Translations under genes and position numbers: made by a program | The notes under the pieces: model-generated | The model's input: the letters and a program-made list of their open reading frames with translations, nothing else | What the model was told of the DNA's origin: nothing | Databases searched by the model: none | Assembly: GCA_002732645.1 (NCBI GenBank) | Contig: NVRL01000045.1 | Location: forward strand, 5,904-11,056 | From: Sulfurimonas sp. | GTDB taxonomy: Bacteria; Campylobacterota; Campylobacteria; Campylobacterales; Sulfurimonadaceae | DNA: 5,153 nucleotides | Direction: 5' to 3' | In this document: positions 1 to 5,153 of the stretch, piece by piece | Numbering within the stretch: position 1 is the stretch's first letter | Layout of the letters: each line of letters begins with the position of its first letter

Positions 1-1853
1 TCTATAGTGATTCTTTTAGAGGCGTCAGTTATCCTGTCACTATTTTCTGAAACTTCTAAAGCACTACTGTATAAATCATGAAGGAGTTTAGAGTTAAATG
101 CATTATATGCATTTCCACCGACTCCATTGATATCTGCATAAGTTAAAATATATAGAAGTTTAAGATTTTTGGTGTCTTTTACATTAGACATGAACTTATA
201 TAGAGTCTTTTCATTGTAAATATTCTCTTTAAAAGCAACATTACTCATAAGTATATGATGTTTTATAAGAGTAACAGCTCGCTCGATTAGCTCTGCATCT
301 AGATTTAATTTATTTGCAAATGGAACTACAAGTTTTGCCCCAACTTCACTATGGTCTTGTTTTCGACCTTTTCCTGTATCGTGAAAAAGTACTACTATTT
401 TAAGCAGAAGTTTTTCATCTGGAGTGAGTTCATTATGTAGTCCTTGAATAAAAGGCTCTTTTATATTTTCAAGTGCTTGAACACATTTTATAGAGTGAAA
501 ATCTACCGGGTAGTGATGGTAGCCGTCAAACTGTGGAAGATGCAGAACTTTTCTAAAGTTGGAAAATAGTTCATGCAAGATTCCTGCATCGTAAAATAGT
601 TTTAAAAAGCAGTAAATATTATCTTTTTTAAGTAACTCTTTTAAGAGCATATGTGTCTCTTTTGTTAGAGGATGAGATATATTTGTATATGTAAGTTGAT
701 TTAAAAAACCTGCATCAAAGTGGTAAAACTTATCAGGTAGTGAAACTAAAAGTTTTAAAAGAGAATTTATTGGTTGAATCTTAAGATTATAAGAAGCAAA
801 GAGTCTGTCATCTAAAAGGTATATACCTCGGCTTAGACGATTCTTTCTAAATTTTGCAATATTGCTCATATCAGCTATATACGGTCTTACCATTTTCTTA
901 ACAAAGATCTGAGTGAAGTTACTTATTCGCCACTGAGCATGAAGAACTTTTGTCAGCATCTTCTGCTCATTTTTAAAACCTAGCATCTTTGTTACTTGAG
1001 GCATGTGCTCTAGAATTAGTCTGTCTTCTTGTTTATTAGTTATAAGATGCAGAGCACTTCTTACACGAAATAGAAGCTCTAAAGCAATACGATACTCTTT
1101 ATACTCTTCATCTGAGAATAATTTTTGACTTAAATCTCTTAAGTTATTTACTCCATAAATTATCTGAGCAATCCATACAAGAAGTTGAGTATCTCTTAAT
1201 CCACCGACACTCTCTTTTATATTAGGTTGCATTGAAGTTGAGTATTTTTTTCTTCTAATCTGAGCCTCATCTATCTTAGCAAGTATAAACTCTTTTTGAT
1301 TGTGAAGCCTGATTCTATTCAGCTCTTTTTGAGTTGAATGCCAAGTGAATGGAGATCCTGTAATCAAGCGTGATTCCATAAGTGAAGTTCGTATAGTTAT
1401 ATCTTCCTCGGCAGCTCTGAAAAGATCAGTAGTCTCATGTACTCTATGCCCAAGTTTAAGACCGGAATCTAGAGCAAGATAAAAAAGTTTTTCTATTATG
1501 AGTTGAGTATTAAAACCATCAACATCTTCATAAACTATTAGAAGGTCAATATCACTGTGGACACATAACTGCTCTCTCCCATAACTACCAAGAGCGACAA
1601 TAGCTACTGGAATAGAACTTCTCATAGGTAGATAATTTCCAAAAACTCGTCTAAGAACAGTTTTATACATTAGAGAGATAATAGAGTCTAGTTTTTTTGT
1701 ATGTTTTACTAAAAAATCTTTGCCCTGTGATTTTTCGAAAAGTTCTGGTAACGAGGTCTTATAATCGTTAATATAGGCTTTGAAAAGTTTTGACAGTTCA
1801 AAATCTGAGCCGTTTTTTTCTATAATATCTTCTATCTGCGAAAGTATGTTCAA
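1..1853 (-). CDS. glnD: PII uridylyltransferase / uridylyl-removing enzyme (GlnD), C-terminus cut by window edge
   Basis: This is a single unbroken minus-strand frame of 617 visible codons that leaves the window at its left edge. GlnD adds UMP to the nitrogen-signalling PII protein when glutamine is low and removes it when glutamine is high. The nucleotidyltransferase domain has GSYGR at residues 89-93 followed by DID at 101-103, which supplies the metal-binding aspartates. A GlnD-specific segment, PNIKES-VGGLRD, lies near 211-221. An HD hydrolase domain begins with FDGYHHYPVDFH (442-453), has the HDTGKGR catalytic pair at H491/D492 followed by DHSEVG, and continues to an ADINGVG segment typical of GlnD. 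Both activities therefore look intact. The family is usually 830-900 residues, so the missing part should be the C-terminal ACT domains that sense glutamine. The TTG start is chosen because AGGA lies 7 bases upstream of it and the first in-frame ATG is about 55 codons later, just before the nucleotidyltransferase motif. The substrate glnB/glnK is not in view. Confidence 0.88.
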   Translation of the reverse strand, partial: MNILSQIEDIIEKNGSDFELSKLFKAYINDYKTSLPELFEKSQGKDFLVKHTKKLDSIISLMYKTVLRRVFGNYLPMRSSIPVAIVALGSYGREQLCVHSDIDLLIVYEDVDGFNTQLIIEKLFYLALDSGLKLGHRVHETTDLFRAAEEDITIRTSLMESRLITGSPFTWHSTQKELNRIRLHNQKEFILAKIDEAQIRRKKYSTSMQPNIKESVGGLRDTQLLVWIAQIIYGVNNLRDLSQKLFSDEEYKEYRIALELLFRVRSALHLITNKQEDRLILEHMPQVTKMLGFKNEQKMLTKVLHAQWRISNFTQIFVKKMVRPYIADMSNIAKFRKNRLSRGIYLLDDRLFASYNLKIQPINSLLKLLVSLPDKFYHFDAGFLNQLTYTNISHPLTKETHMLLKELLKKDNIYCFLKLFYDAGILHELFSNFRKVLHLPQFDGYHHYPVDFHSIKCVQALENIKEPFIQGLHNELTPDEKLLLKIVVLFHDTGKGRKQDHSEVGAKLVVPFANKLNLDAELIERAVTLIKHHILMSNVAFKENIYNEKTLYKFMSNVKDTKNLKLLYILTYADINGVGGNAYNAFNSKLLHDLYSSALEVSENSDRITDASKRITI

Positions 1854-1859
1854 ATCAAA

Positions 1860-1863
1860 GTCC
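1860..1863 (-). promoter_or_regulatory. Shine-Dalgarno sequence fixing the TTG start of glnD
   Basis: On the minus strand AGGA lies 7 bases before the TTG at 1853-1851. No ATG or GTG start is available between the in-frame stop at 1889-1887 and this TTG, so the ribosome binding site decides the start. Confidence 0.6.
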
Positions 1864-1878
1864 TGAAGTGTTTTTACT

Positions 1879-1884
1879 ATTATA
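1879..1884 (-). promoter_or_regulatory. Probable -10 box of the glnD promoter
   Basis: A perfect TATAAT reads leftwards, with its last base 25 bases before the glnD start codon. This predicts a transcript beginning near 1872 with a leader of roughly 20 bases, enough for the AGGA site. No recognisable -35 hexamer lies 16-18 bases upstream, which is normal for Campylobacterota housekeeping promoters. The same bases (ATTATAAT) are nearly symmetrical and also give a TATAAT on the plus strand at 1881-1886, so direction rests on the distance to the start codon. Confidence 0.5.
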
Positions 1885-1904
1885 ATCTATTTCAATTAAT
1901 TTGA

Positions 1905-1910
1905 TATAAT
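1905..1910 (+). promoter_or_regulatory. Probable -10 box of the promoter for the ABM gene and lsrK
   Basis: A perfect TATAAT ends 40 bases before the ATG at 1951, predicting a start of transcription near 1917 and a leader of about 34 bases. As with the divergent promoter there is no clear -35 element. A short inverted repeat, TCAA-TTAAT-TTGA at 1892-1904, lies directly upstream, between the two divergent -10 boxes. It could be a regulator site but is short enough to be chance in such AT-rich sequence. Confidence 0.5.
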
Positions 1911-1950
1911 CTGCGAGATTAAATATTAAGCAAAAATGGAGAAATAAATT

Positions 1951-2238
1951 ATGACGATAACTAAAAGAGTAACATTTATAGCAAAAGAGGGCAGTGAAGC
2001 AAAAATGAAAGAGCTTTTGACTGCAATGGTAGCACCAAGCAAGATAGAAGACGGATGTATATTTTACGATATATTTGTATATGAAAATAATCCAAGAAAG
2101 TTTATGGCAGTTGAATCGTGGAGAGATGAAGCAGCACTGGATGGTCATAAAGGTACAGAGCATTATGCAACTTATAAAGCATCTTTTGAGCCATATTGTG
2201 AAAAAAAATATAGTGACGAATTAGAAATTTTAGGTTAA
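1951..2238 (+). CDS. Antibiotic biosynthesis monooxygenase (ABM) domain protein, possible LsrG-like phospho-AI-2 enzyme
   Basis: This complete 95-residue cytosolic protein has no signal peptide or membrane segment. Its length and pattern fit a single ABM domain, a small ferredoxin-like fold that usually dimerises. Visible hallmarks are an N-terminal strand (KRVTFIAKEG), a central DGCIFYDIF strand, and the ESWRDEAALDGHKGTEHY segment at 55-72 with H66 and H71. The family includes cofactor-free quinol monooxygenases such as YgiN, and LsrG, which isomerises phosphorylated DPD in enteric AI-2 breakdown. LsrG shares the HK-x-T-x-HY pattern, but so do many ABM proteins, so sequence alone does not settle function. 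The case for an LsrG-like role is that an AI-2 kinase starts 3 bases downstream. GGAG lies 9 bases before the ATG. A quinone-related or stress-related oxygenase remains a fair alternative. Confidence 0.88.
   Translation: MTITKRVTFIAKEGSEAKMKELLTAMVAPSKIEDGCIFYDIFVYENNPRKFMAVESWRDEAALDGHKGTEHYATYKASFEPYCEKKYSDELEILG
2232..2234 (+). promoter_or_regulatory. lsrK ribosome binding site inside the end of the upstream gene
   Basis: TTTTAGG ends 7 bases before the lsrK ATG and overlaps the last codons of the ABM gene. The weak site and 3-base gap suggest lsrK translation depends partly on ribosomes finishing the ABM gene, giving the two proteins linked expression. Confidence 0.45.
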
Positions 2239-2241
2239 ATT

Positions 2242-3804
2242 ATGAGCTATTTAATGGCTATAGATGCTGGAACAGGAAGTGTTCGAGCTGTAATCTTTGA
2301 TACTTTAGGCAATCAAATCTCTGTGGCACAAGAAGAGTGGACGCATCTGGCAGAAGATGGCGTGCCAAACTCTATGAGCTTTGATTTTAAGGCTAACTGG
2401 GAACTCACAGTTGGGTGCATAAAAAAAGCGATATCAGATGCAGACATAAGTGGCGAAGATATAGTAGCTCTTAGTGCAACTAGTATGCGTGAAGGTATCG
2501 TTCTTTATGATGAAGAAGGAGAAGAACTTTGGGCAGTCGCAAATGTAGATGCAAGAGCTGATAAAGAAGTTAAATATCTTAAAGAGAATTTTCCCGGCAT
2601 CGAAGAAGAGTTTTACAAAGCATCTGGACAGACTTTTGCGTTGGGTGCATTACCAAGAATTATGTGGCTTAAAAATAACAGACGAGAAGTGTATGAAAAA
2701 GTTGCAAATATCTCTATGATAGGAGACTGGATTTTAGCCAAACTAAGTGGAGTGATAGCAACTGATCCAAGTAACGGCGGAACTACAGGGATTTTTTCTT
2801 TAAAGACTCGTAACTGGATGAGTGAGATGGCTACTAAAGTTGGACTAAAAGATGATATTTTCCCACCTTGTTTAGAAGTTGGAACTCTTATGGGAACTGT
2901 TTCTAAAAAAGCTTCGGAGATAACAGGACTCTCAACTAATACTAAAGTAGTGATGGGTGGCGGTGATGTTCAACTTGGAAGTGCTGGACTTGGTGTAGTT
3001 GAGTTAGGTGACGTAGCGATACTTGGTGGTTCATTTTGGCAGCAAGTTGTAAATATCCCAAGTGATACCCAACCTCCAAAAGATATGGGAATAAGAGTAA
3101 ATCCTCACGTTATAGCTGGACAATCACAAGCAGAAGGAATCACCTTTTTTAGTGGTCTGGTTATGCGCTGGTTTAGAGATGCCTTTTGTGAGATGGAAAA
3201 ACTTCAGGCAAAAGAGCAGGGTGTAGATGCTTACGCAATTTTAGAAGAAAAAGCTTCTAAAGTTCCTGTAGGTTCACACGGAATTATTCCCATTTTCTCA
3301 GACTCTATGAAGTATGGAAAATGGTATCACGCAAGTCCAAGCTTTTTAAATCTTAGCATAGACCCCCAAGTCTGCAATCGTGCATCTATGTTTAGAAGTT
3401 TGCAGGAAAATGCCGCGATAGTCTCAAGTATAAATCTTGATAAAATCAAAGAGTTTACAGGTTTAGAAATCGACACAATAGTTTTTGCAGGCGGAGCTAG
3501 TAAAGGTGCTTTATGGTCTCAGATTTTAGCTGATGTAACAGGCTGTAAAATTAAGATACCTCGTGTTACAGAAGCAACAGCACTGGGAGCTGCAATGGCG
3601 GCTGGTGTAGGTGCTGGAATATACGCTTCTATCGCAGATGCAGCAAAGAAATTGGTTGTGTGGGATAAACTATACGAGCCAAATATGCAAAATAATAAGA
3701 CATACCATGAGCTTAAAATAAGGTTTGAAAAAGCTTATGAAGCACAACTAAAGTTAGTTGATGATAATATCACAACCTCAATGTGGAAAGCACCAGGTTT
3801 GTAG
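2242..3804 (+). CDS. lsrK: Autoinducer-2 kinase (FGGY carbohydrate kinase family)
   Basis: LsrK uses ATP to phosphorylate the linear form of autoinducer-2 (DPD) in the cytosol, which traps the signal in the cell. At 520 residues it is complete and close to the 530 of the Escherichia coli enzyme, which has a slightly longer N-terminus. The N-terminal phosphate-binding strand is DAGTGSVRAVIFD (8-20). SMREGIVLYD (81-90) and NVDAR (101-105) are LsrK-type segments. MGGGDVQLG (238-246) carries the expected catalytic base D242, VNPHV (286-290) and TMRW/VMRWFRDAF (307-315) follow, and GGASKGALWSQILAD (417-431) is the second FGGY nucleotide-binding region. The C-terminal TTSMWKAPGL nearly matches the remembered E. 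coli ending TTSLWKAPGL. Such end-to-end resemblance separates it from xylulose, glycerol or ribulose kinases. The ATG is 3 bases after the preceding stop, and its AGG site lies inside the end of that gene, so translation is probably coupled. No lsr transporter or lsrR is in view. Confidence 0.93.
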   Translation: MSYLMAIDAGTGSVRAVIFDTLGNQISVAQEEWTHLAEDGVPNSMSFDFKANWELTVGCIKKAISDADISGEDIVALSATSMREGIVLYDEEGEELWAVANVDARADKEVKYLKENFPGIEEEFYKASGQTFALGALPRIMWLKNNRREVYEKVANISMIGDWILAKLSGVIATDPSNGGTTGIFSLKTRNWMSEMATKVGLKDDIFPPCLEVGTLMGTVSKKASEITGLSTNTKVVMGGGDVQLGSAGLGVVELGDVAILGGSFWQQVVNIPSDTQPPKDMGIRVNPHVIAGQSQAEGITFFSGLVMRWFRDAFCEMEKLQAKEQGVDAYAILEEKASKVPVGSHGIIPIFSDSMKYGKWYHASPSFLNLSIDPQVCNRASMFRSLQENAAIVSSINLDKIKEFTGLEIDTIVFAGGASKGALWSQILADVTGCKIKIPRVTEATALGAAMAAGVGAGIYASIADAAKKLVVWDKLYEPNMQNNKTYHELKIRFEKAYEAQLKLVDDNITTSMWKAPGL

Positions 3805-3879
3805 CCTAGATTAAAGTTGTTTTTCAAACTAGTTTATAGGGCGACATCCCTATAGTCTGATAATAATTCAAGGAAATAA
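3805..3879 (+). promoter_or_regulatory. lsrK-metK intergenic region with palindrome and hairpin
   Basis: This 75-base gap is structured. A perfect 10-bp palindrome, AAACTAGTTT, lies at 3826-3835. A perfect 7-bp inverted repeat follows directly: TATAGGG at 3835-3841, a 6-base loop CGACAT, and CCCTATA at 3848-3854. The hairpin is followed by GTCTGATAATAATTC rather than a run of T, so it is not a standard intrinsic terminator. It may attenuate, process or stabilise the message, or it may partially end the lsrK transcript. A weaker bulged stem, AGTTG/CAAACT with a T5 loop, lies at 3815-3830. A GATAAT at 3859-3864 looks like a -10 box but is too close to the metK ribosome site to be convincing. 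AAGGA at 3870-3874 is 5 bases before the metK ATG. None of the known metK-associated SAM riboswitch classes is recognisable. Confidence 0.45.
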
Positions 3880-5079
3880 ATGTATTTATTTACAAGTGAA
3901 GTAGTAGCTCCGGGTCATCCGGATAAGTGTGCAGATATAATTGCTGACAGCATAGTTGATAGACTAATAATAGCAGATCCAAAAAGTAGAGTGGCATCTG
4001 AAGTGTTTTTAGCTGGAAAGCATGTAATAATTGGTGGAGAAGTTACATCAAAAGCAAATCTTTCTCACGAAGATTATGAAAAAATCGTTAAAGATGCTTT
4101 GATAGAAATAGGTTATGACGGAAAGAGTGCTTTTACAAGAGAGCAGTGTCTTTATCCTGAAGATGTAAAAGTACAAGTTTTACTAAACCACCAATCACCT
4201 GATATCAATCAAGGTGTTGACCAAGAAGATGGTGAAACAGGTGCTGGAGATCAAGGAATCATGTTTGGTTATGCATCTAATGAAACAGCTGATTATATGC
4301 CTGCTGCTATTACTTATGCAAGAGTTTTAAGTGATAAAGTTTATCACTACGCACTTAAACACAATCATAAACTTGGAGTAGATATTAAAACTCAGGTTAC
4401 TCTTGATTATGGGAACAAAGAGAATTTTGAAAATTGTCATCCTGTTTCAATTCACACTATTGTTGTTTCTGCACCTTCAAATGAAGATATGGATATAGTT
4501 GAGGTTAGAGAGCTTCTTCAAGGTTTAATAGATGATGCGGGACTTCCTACAGAACTTTATGATCCTAAAAAAACAATCATTCACTTAAACCCTACCGGAA
4601 GATATGTAAGTCACTCTCCACTGCATGACTCAGGTCTTACAGGTAGAAAACTTATAGTTGATAGTTTTGGCGGTTACGCACCTATCGGTGGTGGAGCTCA
4701 ATCTTCTAAAGATTATACAAAAGTTGACAGAAGCGGTCTATACGCCGCTAGATGGATTGCAAAACATATAGTTGCAGCAGGACTTGCTAAAAAATGTTCA
4801 GTTCAGCTCTCTTATGCGATTGGTGTAGCTAAACCTACTTCTGTTTCTGTTGATACTTACGGAACAGTTTCAAGTGGACTAGATGATGACAAACTATCAA
4901 CTTTTGTAGCTGAGAAGTTCTCACTTACTCCAAACTGGATTACAAAGAAATTTGGACTAGACAAGCCAAGTGCTGAGACTTTTCTATATGCAGATGTTGC
5001 TGCTCGTGGTCAAGTTGGTCAGAGTGATTATCCTTGGGAAAAACTGGACTCTTTGGAAATATTTGAAAAACTAAGATAG
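3880..5079 (+). CDS. metK: S-adenosylmethionine synthetase (methionine adenosyltransferase)
   Basis: MetK joins methionine and ATP to make SAM, releasing phosphate and pyrophosphate. It works in the cytosol, normally as a tetramer with magnesium and potassium. This copy is complete at 399 residues, slightly longer than the 384 of E. coli MetK. The start MYLFTSEVVAPGHPDKCAD includes GHPDK at 12-16, with H13 and D15 in the ATP/metal site. QSPDINQGVD (105-114) leads to the signature hexapeptide GAGDQG (121-126). DSGLTGRK (250-257) and the phosphate-binding loop GGGAQSSKD (270-278) follow, and VAARGQVGQSDYPWE lies near the C-terminus. The usual form of that loop is GGGAFSGKD; the Q274 here agrees with my recollection of Campylobacter MetK and is probably a lineage trait, not a defect. 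AAGGA lies 5 bases before the ATG. Its by-products feed the AI-2 pathway, which makes the upstream lsrK a meaningful neighbour. Confidence 0.97.
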   Translation: MYLFTSEVVAPGHPDKCADIIADSIVDRLIIADPKSRVASEVFLAGKHVIIGGEVTSKANLSHEDYEKIVKDALIEIGYDGKSAFTREQCLYPEDVKVQVLLNHQSPDINQGVDQEDGETGAGDQGIMFGYASNETADYMPAAITYARVLSDKVYHYALKHNHKLGVDIKTQVTLDYGNKENFENCHPVSIHTIVVSAPSNEDMDIVEVRELLQGLIDDAGLPTELYDPKKTIIHLNPTGRYVSHSPLHDSGLTGRKLIVDSFGGYAPIGGGAQSSKDYTKVDRSGLYAARWIAKHIVAAGLAKKCSVQLSYAIGVAKPTSVSVDTYGTVSSGLDDDKLSTFVAEKFSLTPNWITKKFGLDKPSAETFLYADVAARGQVGQSDYPWEKLDSLEIFEKLR

Positions 5080-5095
5080 TCTTTGGAGAGTTTAT

Positions 5096-5153
5096 ATGGA
5101 GTATAGAGAGTTAGATGTAAATAGTGTAATCTCTTATCTTAAGAGTGTTGATG
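5096..5153 (+). CDS. Start of an unidentified gene, possibly methylthioribose kinase (MtnK)
   Basis: An ATG lies 16 bases after the metK stop, with GGAG 7 bases before it (5085-5088), and the frame stays open for 19 codons to the window edge. The short gap suggests co-transcription with metK. The visible residues, MEYRELDVNSVISYLKSVD, are too few for a firm call. Their spacing (aromatic-basic-x-Leu-x-x-x-Ser-hydrophobic pair-x-Tyr-hydrophobic-Lys) resembles the beginning of methylthioribose kinases, for example the plant enzyme's FKPLNEKSLVEYIK as I recall it. MtnK phosphorylates methylthioribose left over from SAM-dependent polyamine synthesis, which would suit a gene next to metK. The diagnostic GDGNLN motif would fall beyond the edge. 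That a gene starts here is well supported; its identity is a guess. Confidence 0.6.
   Translation, partial: MEYRELDVNSVISYLKSVD

Noticed and set aside
1..1853. glnD as a degraded or frameshifted pseudogene
   Set aside because: The frame reads without a stop from the TTG to the window edge and keeps both the nucleotidyltransferase and HD catalytic motifs; the missing end is due to the window.
1919..1929. TTAA-ATA-TTAA inverted repeat as an operator downstream of the ABM promoter
   Set aside because: Such short AT-only symmetry is expected by chance in this composition.
1855..2163. A 102-codon open frame on the minus strand opposite the ABM gene
   Set aside because: It is rich in Cys, Phe, His and Tyr with no family resemblance, overlaps a well-supported gene, and covers the divergent promoter region. 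It is a shadow frame.
3835..3854. Intrinsic terminator of lsrK
   Set aside because: The stem is good, but only three of its seven pairs are GC and no T run follows, so it was recorded as a hairpin of unknown role.
3805..3879. A SAM-sensing riboswitch ahead of metK
   Set aside because: The gap is short and does not show the conserved cores I know for the SAM-I, SAM-II, SAM-III, SAM/SAH or SAM-VI classes. Only a simple hairpin and a palindrome can be supported.
1..5153. CRISPR arrays, insertion sequences, tRNA or rRNA genes
   Set aside because: No regularly spaced repeats, transposase frames, terminal inverted repeats or RNA gene signatures were seen; almost all of the window is coding.

Overview
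The window reads as AT-rich chromosomal DNA of a Campylobacterota (epsilonproteobacterial) bacterium, most likely near Sulfurimonas. The grounds are the low GC, the tightly packed short-gap genes, promoters with good TATAAT boxes but no clear -35 element, and a MetK sequence that looks typical of that group. The assignment is inferred from sequence character and remembered families; no search was run.

Layout. Positions 1-1853 hold most of a glnD-type gene on the minus strand. It encodes the PII uridylyltransferase/uridylyl-removing enzyme, and its C-terminal part lies beyond the left edge. It starts at a TTG codon with a good Shine-Dalgarno sequence. A 97-base divergent intergenic region (1854-1950) carries a TATAAT box facing each way. 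Three complete plus-strand genes follow: a 95-residue antibiotic-biosynthesis-monooxygenase (ABM) fold protein (1951-2238), an autoinducer-2 kinase LsrK (2242-3804, only 3 bases later), and S-adenosylmethionine synthetase MetK (3880-5079). The last two are separated by a 75-base gap with a perfect 10-bp palindrome and a perfect 7-bp hairpin. A new reading frame opens at 5096 and runs off the right edge. Its 19 visible residues resemble the N-terminus of methylthioribose kinase (MtnK), but this is only a suggestion.

How the genes may work together. LsrK phosphorylates the open-chain form of autoinducer-2 (DPD). The ABM-fold protein belongs to the same superfamily as LsrG, which acts on phospho-DPD in enteric bacteria, so the pair looks like a reduced AI-2 processing unit. 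No Lsr transporter or LsrR regulator is visible in the window. MetK makes SAM, whose methyl-transfer by-product is the source of DPD through Pfs and LuxS. If the last gene is MtnK, it would deal with the other SAM by-product sugar, methylthioribose. The plus-strand genes would then form a neighbourhood for making SAM and disposing of its C5 sugar by-products. That link is inference from gene order; the individual assignments of LsrK and MetK are strong.
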